From: DATFVA01 sp963745945
GTDB taxonomy: Bacteria; Bacteroidota; Ignavibacteria; Ignavibacteriales; Ignavibacteriaceae
Length of the DNA: 64,000 nucleotides
NCBI GenBank assembly: GCA_963745945.1
Contig: CAVUZG010000004.1
Coordinates: 620,001 to 684,000, forward strand
Direction: 5' to 3'
Numbering within the stretch: position 1 is the stretch's first letter; every line of letters begins with the position of its first letter. The translations under genes were made by a program, and so were the position numbers. Under the pieces are notes generated by a model that saw only the letters and a program-made list of their open reading frames with translations, did not search any database and was not told the DNA's origin. Shown here piece after piece: positions 52,197 to 61,225 of the stretch.

Positions 52197-54215
52197 CTAT
52201 ACCTTTTCTTCTTTACTCAAAGCTATCTTATAAAGCATGAATGCAAGTAGCCCGAAAAAGATTAGACCTAAAACATCACCCCATCCGCCTAATGCATCTC
52301 CTAATGTTCCTGTTCCACCACTTGTGAAAAAGCCAAGAACGGTTTGATGAACTTTTTCAATAAAGCTAATCACATTTCCCTGAGCATCATGCCCTACAGA
52401 CCATCCAATTAAAACAGCCACCAAAATTCCTGTAATTGTTCCACCGGCTATAAGCCCGGAACTGAAGAGAGCACCCGGTCCAATTTCAGATTCTGCTTCT
52501 TTGGATTTTTTTCTTCTGTCTACTAACCATTTAATTAAACCGCCAATATAAATTGTTGAAGTAGTTGAAAGCGGAAGATATGCACCAACTGCAAAAGCAA
52601 GTGAATTAACTCCGCATAATTCCATAACAAGTGAAAGACCCATTCCGATAATTACTAATGCCCAGGGTAAATTTTGACTTAACAACCCTTTTATTACAGT
52701 AGACATTAATATAGCCTGTGGAGCTGGCAGAGGTTCAGGATGTTGAGGTGTAATAGTTCCAATTCCAACAGTTCTCTCAAGCAATAATAGTGTAAATCCT
52801 ATTGCAACTACAGAAACTAAAACTCCTATTATTAATCCTATTTGCTGCTTAATCGGGGTTGCGCCAACGAGGTAACCGGTTTTCAAATCTTGAGAAGTAG
52901 ATCCAGCGTTGGCAACTGCAATACAAACAATTGACCCAACGACTAAAGCTAAAGGTTCATATAATTCTCCGGTCCAGCCTATACCGACAAAAATTAATGA
53001 TGTTGCCATTAAGGTTGCTATCGTCATTCCTGATACCGGGTTTGAAGAAGAACCGATTAAACCGACAATTCTTGATGAGACAGTAACAAAGAAAAATCCA
53101 AAGACCACAACCATTATTGATGAGAGAAAGTTTGTAGGTATTGAAGGAATTAAAGCCATAAATACTACGAGCAAAAGACTGCCTCCCAAAACAATTGAAA
53201 GAGGAATATCTTTTGAAGTTCTTTCTTTCTCTTCAACAACGTTGTTTTGCTTATTTTTCCTATTTGATTTTATATCTTTAAATGAATCAGAAAATGCACT
53301 GATTATAGTAGGAATTGATTTTACAAGTGTAATAAGTCCACCGAAAGTTACTGCACCTGCACCAATATATCTGATATAATTATTCCAAATTTCACCTGCT
53401 GACATATCAGAAATAAGCCTGGTACCTGGTGGAAATACCGAAGTTAAATTATCACCCAACAAGGTAATAAGTGGTATCAATACAACCCACGACAGGACAC
53501 CACCCGCAACCATTATTCCTGCTATTTTTGGTCCAATGATGTAACCCACTCCCAGAAGTTCAGGAGTAATCTCACCATTTATGGTTCCATTTGGTAAAAC
53601 GGATTTTCTTCCAAATACATAAGTAGGAACATCTTTCCATAATCCTAAGATCGACATAAATAGTTTGTAAAGGAAAGCGATACCTAGCCCATAGTAAACT
53701 TTCTTTGCTAAATTCCCTCCTTTTTCACCCGCAATTAACACGTCAGCACAAGCAGTACCTTCAGGATAAGGCAAAACTCCATGCTCCTTAACAATTAAGG
53801 CTCGTCTCAGAGGAATCATAAAGAGAACACCTAATACACCGCCGGCTAAGGCAAGAACAAATATCTGAAAATACTTAAAGTAAGCCATTCCACCGGGCAG
53901 AAATAATAGTGCAGGGATAGTAAAAACAACACCCGCAGCAACTGACTCACCTGCTGAGCCAATTGTTTGGACAATGTTGTTTTCAAGAATTGTAGCTTTT
54001 CCAAACTTTTTAAAAACTGAAATAGCTAACACAGCAATTGGAATTGAAGCACTAACTGTCATCCCAACTTTTAATCCCAGGTAAACAGATGAAGCTCCGA
54101 AAATAATTCCAAAAATCCCACCTAATATGATTGCTTTGAATGTAAACTCAGGAATAAGTTCTTTTGAAGAAATATAAGGTTTGAATTGCGAACCTTCGGT
54201 ATTCTTTTCAGCCAT
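52197..54215 (-). CDS. OPT-family oligopeptide transporter
   Basis: This 672-residue protein has about 15 membrane segments and belongs to the oligopeptide transporter family. Features are GIIFGASSVYLGLKVGMTVSASIP, ENNIVQTIGSAGESVAAGVVFTIPAL, PYPEGTACADVL, GSSSNPVSGMTIATL and AGSTSQDLKTGYLVGATP. Prokaryotic members are thought to carry peptides or metal chelates with protons. AGGAG precedes the ATG. It is followed after 9 bases by an MFS transporter gene. Confidence 0.92.
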   Translation of the reverse strand: MAEKNTEGSQFKPYISSKELIPEFTFKAIILGGIFGIIFGASSVYLGLKVGMTVSASIPIAVLAISVFKKFGKATILENNIVQTIGSAGESVAAGVVFTIPALLFLPGGMAYFKYFQIFVLALAGGVLGVLFMIPLRRALIVKEHGVLPYPEGTACADVLIAGEKGGNLAKKVYYGLGIAFLYKLFMSILGLWKDVPTYVFGRKSVLPNGTINGEITPELLGVGYIIGPKIAGIMVAGGVLSWVVLIPLITLLGDNLTSVFPPGTRLISDMSAGEIWNNYIRYIGAGAVTFGGLITLVKSIPTIISAFSDSFKDIKSNRKNKQNNVVEEKERTSKDIPLSIVLGGSLLLVVFMALIPSIPTNFLSSIMVVVFGFFFVTVSSRIVGLIGSSSNPVSGMTIATLMATSLIFVGIGWTGELYEPLALVVGSIVCIAVANAGSTSQDLKTGYLVGATPIKQQIGLIIGVLVSVVAIGFTLLLLERTVGIGTITPQHPEPLPAPQAILMSTVIKGLLSQNLPWALVIIGMGLSLVMELCGVNSLAFAVGAYLPLSTTSTIYIGGLIKWLVDRRKKSKEAESEIGPGALFSSGLIAGGTITGILVAVLIGWSVGHDAQGNVISFIEKVHQTVLGFFTSGGTGTLGDALGGWGDVLGLIFFGLLAFMLYKIALSKEEKV

Positions 54216-54350
54216 TAGATTCTCCTGATTGCTTATAAATCAAAAATTTAACAGGGAATATTTAGATTTTTAACTCTAAAAGCAAAGAAAAATTATTAAT
54301 TGTTTTCTATAAATGACCAGCTCAAAATTCAGTTGAATTAAACTGACAAA

Positions 54351-55133
54351 CTAAAACTCAAGTTTCCTCATTCCAATATGACATATCGCGAAATCATACT
54401 TTACAGGATCTTCAGGATCAATCGTTTTTAAATTCTCAGTAATTTCTTCCGCCATTTTCCAGCTTACATTTTTTCTTGTTGTTAATTTTAATTTTTTACA
54501 GATAGCAGCTATATGGGTATCAACCGGAATTATTAATTTATTCGGAGAAATTTCATTCCACAAACCAAAATCAAGTTCATCTTTTCTAACCATCCACCGA
54601 AGAAAAAGATTTTTTCTTTTGCAAGCGCTTCCAAGTTCGGGAAGCGGAAACATAAATCTTGTTCCGATAGTCAGTTCACTTTTTCTTGTCAACTTTTTTA
54701 TTTCCCCGATAAAATGTTGTGAAAATCCTGATAAAGCATTTTTAATATTTTCATCTCTGGATGAGTAATACTTCACGAAAAGGTTCTTTAACAAACCATA
54801 TTCACCATAAACTTTTTTCAAAACAAGAAATAAGTTTAAAATATCTGCAGACGTATAAAATCTATGATATAAATTATTCATTTTCTTATCACTATTATCT
54901 AAACTAAATGATGAGATAAACTTATACGGTCGGTTTTCTGATATTTCAACAAATTTATTCAGACTATTAATTATTTGTTTAACATTTCCATAAGCAAATA
55001 ATGAAGCAATAAATCCCATAACCTCTATATCTTTTTTATTTTTATAAAGATGAAGAAACTGCAGAGGATCGGGAGAGATTTGCGATTGATCAAATGCTTT
55101 ATAGTGGTAATCAAGTTTTTGTTTTAGATTCAT
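54351..55133 (-). CDS. TIGR02757/DUF2400 family protein
   Basis: This 260-residue cytoplasmic protein is of the TIGR02757 family, which has distant resemblance to HhH-GPD DNA glycosylases. Typical pieces are EVMGFIASLFAYGNVKQI, KRKNLFLRWMVRKDELDFGLW, IPVDTHIAAICKKL and PVKYDFAICHIGM. The PVDTH segment resembles the glycosylase helix-hairpin-helix end. Function is not established. It is monocistronic on the minus strand. Confidence 0.85.
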   Translation of the reverse strand: MNLKQKLDYHYKAFDQSQISPDPLQFLHLYKNKKDIEVMGFIASLFAYGNVKQIINSLNKFVEISENRPYKFISSFSLDNSDKKMNNLYHRFYTSADILNLFLVLKKVYGEYGLLKNLFVKYYSSRDENIKNALSGFSQHFIGEIKKLTRKSELTIGTRFMFPLPELGSACKRKNLFLRWMVRKDELDFGLWNEISPNKLIIPVDTHIAAICKKLKLTTRKNVSWKMAEEITENLKTIDPEDPVKYDFAICHIGMRKLEF

Positions 55134-55265
55134 AGTAGTTTAAGTAAGTTTCTGACGCACTTATCTTTTTAAAATACAACCAATTCGGTTTATTTAATAA
55201 AAATTAACCTAATATATTTTAACTAAATGAAATTATCCTCAATCATAAAGCATTTGAAGTTTTAA

Positions 55266-55451
55266 AATTTTGTCTCTCTGAAAGTATACGACTTAATTGA
55301 CGACAAGTTAAAAACGTTAGTTAGCGATGAAAAACCAGCCGGGAAATACCAGGTAATATTTGATGGATCTGATCTTCCGAGTGGAATTTATTTCTATCAA
55401 TTGTCTGTAAATAATTACGTTAAAACACTTAAAATGGTACTTTTAAACTAA
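55266..55451 (+). pseudogene. Orphan T9SS sorting-domain fragment
   Basis: A 61-codon open stretch reads FVSLKVYDLIDDKLKTLV, then KPAGKYQVIFDG, then SGIYFYQLSV and TLKMVLLN before a stop. This is the complete C-terminal sorting domain of a type IX secretion cargo, but a stop lies one codon upstream and no start or cargo domain precedes it. It is probably the last piece of a deleted surface protein gene. The rest of 55134-55587, between the TIGR02757 gene and the next T9SS gene, shows nothing else that I can support. Confidence 0.75.
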
Positions 55452-55587
55452 TTTATTACTGCTTGATCTTCTTAATTCAATATACCCATTTGGCATAATA
55501 TCTGTTGAAATTGATATTATAGTTTATCCCCGATTTCAGTTTAAACTTATTTATTCTTTGTTTCAGTTAAAAAACAGGAGTAATTAG

Positions 55588-57723
55588 ATGAATAAATTTT
55601 TATTTGTCTCTATCTGCTTTTTTCTCTCCGTAAATTTGTATGCCCAATGGTTCTGGCAAAATCCTTTACCACAGGGAAACCCATTAGTTTCAATATATTT
55701 CATTAATTCAAATACAGGATGGGCTGTTGGTTCAGGGGGAACAATTATCAGGACTATTAATGGTGGGGAGAGCTGGGAAAAACAAAATAGCGGAACAAGC
55801 GATATTTTGCTTTCAGTTTTTTTCACTGACTTAAATAACGGATGGATTGTCGGAGAAAATGGGATAATTCTGAATACTACAAATGGCGGAGAAAACTGGG
55901 ACAATCAAACAAGTGAAACCACTGAAGCATTGGTTGAAGTCTTTTTTATTGATTCATGTAAAGGCTGGGCCGTAGGTGGAAGTACCATTGACAGTAGCAG
56001 AGTTATTTTAAATACAACAGATGGTGGTACAAATTGGTCAACCCAGATAAGTGATTCCGGTTATCCTTTGCATTCGGTCTATTTTTCTGATTCAAATAAT
56101 GGTTGGGCAGTTGGATGGAATGGCAACATTTTAAATAGCACTAATGCTGGTCAAAATTGGGAAATCCAAAGAACGAACCCCGATGAAGTATTATCTTCGG
56201 TCTATTTTATAGATTCAAATGTTGGTTGGGCAGTTGGTTACAACATATCAAGTTATACTGGAGTAATATTAAAAACCACAAATGGTGGAATGAACTGGGA
56301 AAGCCAGACAAGTGGATCAAATATTTCATTTAATTCAGTGTACTTTATTGATTTAAATACGGACTGGGCTGCTGGCTCAGGCGGAATTCAAAAAAGTACA
56401 AATGGAGGTGAAACCTGGCAAAATCAGATAGTGATAACAAATAATGCTTTACTTTCTATCTGTTTTGTTGATTCAAACTTAGGGATGGCATCAGGATCTT
56501 ATGGAACAATCCTTAAAACTACAAATGGAGGATCAAACTGGGAAAGATTAAATTCTGAAAACAGTTATGGATTAAAATCAGTTTGTTTCAGTGATATTAA
56601 TAATGGTTGGGCCGTCGGGTTTAATCTTGATAACGGTATAATTTTTAATACTACTGATAGCGGAATAAACTGGAATTATCAGGCAACAGGAAGCCTTGAA
56701 TGGTTTAATTCCGTAAAGTTTGTTGATTCTGAAAATGGTTGGATTGTTGGTGCAGATTTGACAAATTCAACAACACTTATTCTTAGAACAACAGACGGAG
56801 GAATTAATTGGGAAAACCAATCGTACGCGGGAGCGCAGTTATGGTTGAATTCAGTTTATTTTACAGACCTAAATAATGGCTGGGCTGCCGGTGATCCCGG
56901 GGCAATTATCAGGACAACTGACGGAGGAGTGAATTGGGAAGATCAAATCAGCGGAACGACCAGTCAATTAATGTCAATATATTTTACAGATGAATCATCC
57001 GGATGGGCAGTCGGTCATGAAGGTACTATCCTTAAAACTTCAGATGGAGGAATAAACTGGATAAGCCAGACGAGCGGAACTAGCGCAACTTTAAATTCGG
57101 TTTACTTTATAGATCCGGAGAAAGGATGGACTGCAGGCAGCTCAGGAACCTTATTAAAAACTACTAACGGAGGAATGAACTGGGAAAGTCAGATTAGTGG
57201 AACGAATAACCAGTTATTATCAGTCTATTTCACTGATACAAACATAGGTTTTGCCGTAGGAAAATCGGGAACCATTTTAAAAACGACTAATGGTGGAACG
57301 ACCTGGGAAAGTCAACAAACCGGAATAAGTCCGTGGTTGCATTCAGTTTATTTTGTAGACAATAACACCGGCTGGATTGTTGGTGATGGCAGTACTATAA
57401 TTAAAACGACAAATGGTGGAGTGACTTCATTAGAGTCTTCCAATAGTGATAATTCTCCCGAAGCATTTTCTTTGTCACAGAACTTTCCGAATCCATTTAA
57501 TCCGACGACAACAATCAGATATCAATTAAAACAGAAATCATTCGTTTCGTTAAAGGTTTTCAATGTACTTGGTAAAAAGGTTGGTACGCTGGTCAATGGT
57601 GAAAAGTTGCCCGGAGAATATTCAGTAGACTTTAATGGAAATAATCTTTCAAGCGGAGTTTATTTTTATCAGCTTCGGGCTGGAAATTTCATTCAAACAA
57701 GAAAAATGGTTTTAGTTAAATGA
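55588..57723 (+). CDS. Secreted Ycf48-like propeller protein (14 repeats) with T9SS sorting domain
   Basis: This 711-residue protein has a signal peptide (residues 1-21). Fourteen repeats of about 41-46 residues run from about residue 28 to 620 with the pattern SVYFIDSNxGWAVGxxGTIxKTTNGGxNWExQxSG, as in Ycf48-like/photosystem II assembly factor BNR propellers. Fourteen is twice seven, so two seven-bladed propellers are likely. A C-terminal T9SS domain follows (NFPNPFNPTTTI, LKVFNVLGKKV, KMVLVK), so the protein is exported and anchored at the cell surface. AGGAG precedes the ATG. The ligand is unknown; no enzyme motif is seen. Confidence 0.9.
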   Translation: MNKFLFVSICFFLSVNLYAQWFWQNPLPQGNPLVSIYFINSNTGWAVGSGGTIIRTINGGESWEKQNSGTSDILLSVFFTDLNNGWIVGENGIILNTTNGGENWDNQTSETTEALVEVFFIDSCKGWAVGGSTIDSSRVILNTTDGGTNWSTQISDSGYPLHSVYFSDSNNGWAVGWNGNILNSTNAGQNWEIQRTNPDEVLSSVYFIDSNVGWAVGYNISSYTGVILKTTNGGMNWESQTSGSNISFNSVYFIDLNTDWAAGSGGIQKSTNGGETWQNQIVITNNALLSICFVDSNLGMASGSYGTILKTTNGGSNWERLNSENSYGLKSVCFSDINNGWAVGFNLDNGIIFNTTDSGINWNYQATGSLEWFNSVKFVDSENGWIVGADLTNSTTLILRTTDGGINWENQSYAGAQLWLNSVYFTDLNNGWAAGDPGAIIRTTDGGVNWEDQISGTTSQLMSIYFTDESSGWAVGHEGTILKTSDGGINWISQTSGTSATLNSVYFIDPEKGWTAGSSGTLLKTTNGGMNWESQISGTNNQLLSVYFTDTNIGFAVGKSGTILKTTNGGTTWESQQTGISPWLHSVYFVDNNTGWIVGDGSTIIKTTNGGVTSLESSNSDNSPEAFSLSQNFPNPFNPTTTIRYQLKQKSFVSLKVFNVLGKKVGTLVNGEKLPGEYSVDFNGNNLSSGVYFYQLRAGNFIQTRKMVLVK

Positions 57724-57747
57724 GTTTATTTATAAGTTGATCATAAA

Positions 57748-57781
57748 AAAGGCTGCTCTCATTTAATTGAGAACAGCCTTT
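57748..57781. terminator. Bidirectional terminator between two T9SS cargo genes
   Basis: 14-base arms (57748-57761, 57768-57781) with one mismatch and a 6-base loop, flanked by A and T runs on both sides. It serves the convergent Ycf48-like and sialidase-like genes. Confidence 0.85.
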
Positions 57782-57804
57782 ATTTTGTTTTTAAGTCAAA
57801 GTTA

Positions 57805-59647
57805 TTACTTCATCAAAATCATTTTCTTTGTTACAGAAAAATTATTTGTTGTCATTCTATAGATATAAATCCCGCTTCCCTCTTTTGATCCATCAAACCT
57901 AACTTCATGAATTCCCGCAGGCATTTTACTATTAACTAATGTTGCGACCTCACTACCAAGCACATCATATACTTTTATAACTACATTTGATGTAGTAGGT
58001 AATTCAAATCCAATAGTTGTGGTAGGATTAAAAGGATTAGGATAATTTTGTTCGAGCGCAAAGTTTTTTACTATTCTCAGGTCAACTTCAATAGTTTTTG
58101 AATAATCAAAGTGACCATCAAAATCAAATTGCTTAAGCCTGTAATAATAGGTTCCATTTGCTAAAGGTTCATCTGTATAATTATATTCATTTGGTCCTGT
58201 TGTTGTGCCATTCCCATCAATGTAACCAATTGTTGCCCAATCGGATTTATTTCTGCTTCTCTGGATTTCAAATCCCCTGTTGTTTATTTCTGTTGCGGTT
58301 TTCCAGTTTAGATTTACATTTCCAGCCGATACTGTGTAATCAAAACTGGTCAGTTCTACGGGGACACCTGCAGTTGAATCATTAATAATCGCTGTCCATA
58401 CACTCAGGGTACCGCTGTTAAGTCTCATCCACATTGGATAAACCATCCTGTTATAAGCTGCAATATTGGTATAATCACCAAAGAAAACACCAGAGGTAGG
58501 GGTAAAAGAGGATTCACTTACTATAAAATTATCAAAGGAATCTCCGCCATCAGTGGAACGTGCAACATACACATCAGTTGCTGCACCGGTTGTATTTCGT
58601 CTGTCATAAAAACAGCAATAAATAAATCCGGTAGTCTGATCGATAGTCATCCATGTAAAAAATTGTTCTCTTGTTGTATTATCATCATTAACTTTTAATG
58701 GAGAGGTCCAGGTATTTCCGCCATCGGTTGACTTAACTAAAAATACATCTGTATTTGTGGAACCATTTCTCTGATCAGACCAGTTGATATAAATATTTCC
58801 TTTATATGGAGAAGTACTTCCTGTATCACACGCAGTTATAGGTAACCCGTTTGCACGATAGATTCCTGATATAGCAAAATCCCAGCCGCCGGGAATATCT
58901 GAAACAAAGATATCGTTTCCCCAGGTGACTCCACCATCGGTTGATTTATCAAACACTAAACCAAGCGGACCTGCCCAGCTAACATAAACTTGTCCGTCAG
59001 GACCAACACAGGGAACCGCGCCTTCGTCAGTATTATCGCTATCAATACAATCACCACTTACATCACTGATTGTAATTGCAGGTGACCAGGTAATGCCAAA
59101 ATCTGTAGATCTTGAAAACCTGATTCTTGAGCTATCGCTTGAACTTGAACTGCCGTAACTATCAAACTCCGTCCACGTTACATAAAGGTTGCCATAGTAA
59201 GGAGAAGTACTTATCATATCAACTCCTAACCATGCTTTATCTTGCGCTTTGGGAGGAGTATTTAATCCAATTCCTGCACCATCATTAAACGAAACTCCAT
59301 GATCGGTTGAACGTTGGCATACTATTCTATCAATCCAGTTTGTTGCATTGGAAAGATGGATATAGTATAAATTGCCGTTATCATCAAAAACCAGGCAGGG
59401 ATCACCCCAAACACCAAGCGAAGAAAATAAACTCTGCTGACTCCAGTTTAAGCCACCGTTTGTTGAATGATATGCATAATTTAAATTTGCACCAGCTGCA
59501 AGATAATTAGGATTTGATGGATCAATTGCAATTGAAACTTCATTCCGGATCAGTGCTTGATGGATTATTAATCATCACATTCTGGTACTGTGCAAATTCC
59601 TGTGCCGAGATGAGAAAAAGAAAACAACATAGTAAAAAGTATTTCAT
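57805..59647 (-). pseudogene. Sialidase-like (BNR) T9SS cargo gene with a +1 frameshift
   Basis: The gene starts at an ATG (59647) with GGGGAA before it and a signal peptide (KYFLLCCFLFLISAQEFAQ). It shifts frame after SSTDP. Dropping one base of the CC pair at 59545-59546 joins DP to NEVSIAIDPSNPNYLAAGAN and gives 613 residues. At least five Asp-box motifs follow (STNGGLNW, STDFGITW, STDGGVTW, STDGGNTW, STDGGDSF), as in sialidase-fold propellers. Then come an FN3-like domain and a T9SS sorting domain (NYPNPFNPTTTI, KKMILMK). No catalytic Arg triad of true sialidases can be placed, so it may be non-enzymatic. Confidence 0.85.
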
Positions 59648-59838
59648 TTCGTTCCCCGAAAATTATTTTAAATATTTAGCTCAGTAATAAAAGCATCTAA
59701 TAAATTTTAATATATAAAATTACTAAAAATAGAGTAAAGAAATAAAATGAGGGATTTATTTGCACTGTAATCTTCACCACAAATAAAAAACCTTTTATAT
59801 GTATTTTTATTTAAATGTAAAATAAAGTGGAGAATTTG

Positions 59839-60057
59839 ATGTCGCTCAAAGCAAAATATCAGCCCGTAATTGATTTGATAAAAGAGATGAATTCAAAAAT
59901 CTCAAAGATAAAAGAAGAGAATAGTACCCTGGTTATATCAGGAAGTGTAAAAAATAAACATGAAAAGGAGATTATCCTGAATAAAATTCAGCAGGTCAAT
60001 TCAGAGGGTGCAGCGGATATAGATCTACAGCTCAGGGTCGAAAGTCATTTAAGATAA
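59839..60057 (+). CDS. Small hypothetical protein, BON-like
   Basis: The frame opens at a GTG (59827), but an ATG at 59839 has GGAG six bases before it; this gives 72 residues with no signal peptide. The pattern VISGSVKNKHEKEIILNKIQQV resembles the BON-like domain at the N-terminus of small LysM proteins, here without LysM. It is convergent with the truncated haemoglobin gene and ends 3 bases from it. Function is unknown. Confidence 0.55.
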   Translation: MSLKAKYQPVIDLIKEMNSKISKIKEENSTLVISGSVKNKHEKEIILNKIQQVNSEGAADIDLQLRVESHLR

Positions 60058-60060
60058 GAG

Positions 60061-60438
60061 TTACAATATTTGATAAGGATCCTTGATTAGTCCAAGTTTA
60101 GTTTGAAAAATCAGTGCTATTGAATCAGCTTTCTCTTTAGCTTCAACGGCTTTATCACCCTCAAAATTTTCATCCACTGTTTGTTTGAATAATCGTAGCC
60201 AACGCTCAAAATGTTTTTTATTAATAGGCAAATCCGCATGCGAAGTTAAAGGCTGTCCTTTATAAGTATTAGTATCGAAAAGGACAGCGTTCCAGAAGTT
60301 GTACATTATTGGCAGATGTTCATCCCAATTAACTTTTACAAGTTCGTTAAAGACCGGAGATAATAGTTCATCATCATTAACTTTTGAATAAAAATTATCT
60401 ACAAGAAGGATTATATCTTCTATATTTTTGATATCCAT
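60061..60438 (-). CDS. Group III truncated haemoglobin
   Basis: This 125-residue haem protein of the 2/2 globin fold has the proximal histidine H76 in KKHFERWLRLF; Y17 in DNFYSKV is in the B10 position and NFW near 47-49 fits the CD/E region. Group III truncated globins are linked to NO or oxygen chemistry. It is the last gene of a unit with RIC, polyferredoxin and an Rrf2 regulator, which supports a role in nitrosative stress. Confidence 0.88.
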   Translation of the reverse strand: MDIKNIEDIILLVDNFYSKVNDDELLSPVFNELVKVNWDEHLPIMYNFWNAVLFDTNTYKGQPLTSHADLPINKKHFERWLRLFKQTVDENFEGDKAVEAKEKADSIALIFQTKLGLIKDPYQIL

Positions 60439-60478
60439 TTTAGCACCGGAAAATTACAGCCGAAATTTAATAATTAAA

Positions 60479-61225
60479 TCAGAGTAATTCTGTTTCCAGT
60501 TCCACAGATTTTGGAAATAAAATATAATTTTCCAGATAAACATGCTTATGAAGATCTTCTTCAAATTCCTTTAACTCAAACATTGTTGCCTTATATGTTT
60601 CGCAGGCATCATCAGGAGCAATGTAATTCTGAGTAAGATTTCTTACTTCATGCATTTCATCACCTGCAGCCTGATGTTCAGCTTCCATCATTTTAATTGG
60701 ATTTTTTACGGTTCCGAAGTATGGTAGTTCTGCTTTTCTGCCATTATTTTTTGCTGAAACAAGATATTTAATAAAGGGAAAAAGAATCTGTTCTTCTTTC
60801 ATCATATGCTGCTTTAGATCTTTATAAACTCTTTCAAATGCAGATTCAACTTTACTCAATTCAGGGTGATTCTTTCCATGAACTAAATTTATTTTTTTTG
60901 TGTGTGCTGATATAACAGGAATCATCTTAGTTACATACGAATGATGATTATTTATTATATAATCAATTAAGAAATCGGGACTCCATTCATTGTATTTATT
61001 TGAAGCTTCTCTATGTTCACCAATTGACTCAAGCTCTTCAATAATTGTAGAAGAATTCAATCCCTTTTCTTTACAAGCAATTGAAACCGGTTTATTTCCG
61101 CCGCAGCAGAAATCAAGATTATATTTTTCAAACACCGCTGCTGCTCTGTAGTTAGCCGCAACAATCTGTGATAGTGTCAATTTTGATATCTCATTTGAAG
61201 GGTATTTTTTTTTGCTCAGTTCCAT
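60479..61225 (-). CDS. Iron-sulfur cluster repair di-iron protein (RIC/ScdA/YtfE)
   Basis: This 248-residue protein has an N-terminal ScdA_N domain with the CC pair at 40-41 in LDFCCGG, then a hemerythrin-like four-helix bundle whose di-iron ligands are probably H95, H140, E144, H184, H228 and E232. RIC proteins repair Fe-S clusters damaged by NO or oxidants. AGGAG precedes the ATG. The start overlaps the end of the polyferredoxin gene by 35 bases. The gene pattern fits NO-responsive regulation. Confidence 0.92.
   Translation of the reverse strand: MELSKKKYPSNEISKLTLSQIVAANYRAAAVFEKYNLDFCCGGNKPVSIACKEKGLNSSTIIEELESIGEHREASNKYNEWSPDFLIDYIINNHHSYVTKMIPVISAHTKKINLVHGKNHPELSKVESAFERVYKDLKQHMMKEEQILFPFIKYLVSAKNNGRKAELPYFGTVKNPIKMMEAEHQAAGDEMHEVRNLTQNYIAPDDACETYKATMFELKEFEEDLHKHVYLENYILFPKSVELETELL

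Noticed and set aside
52909..53379. Plus-strand frame of 156 codons
   Set aside because: It is antisense to the OPT transporter, whose membrane and family motifs are continuous on the minus strand.
55700..57420. Regular repeats that could suggest a CRISPR array or satellite DNA
   Set aside because: They are about 123-base coding repeats of a propeller protein with variable third positions, not identical repeats with spacers.
59307..59510. Plus-strand frame of 67 codons
   Set aside because: It is antisense to the Asp-box propeller part of the sialidase-like gene.
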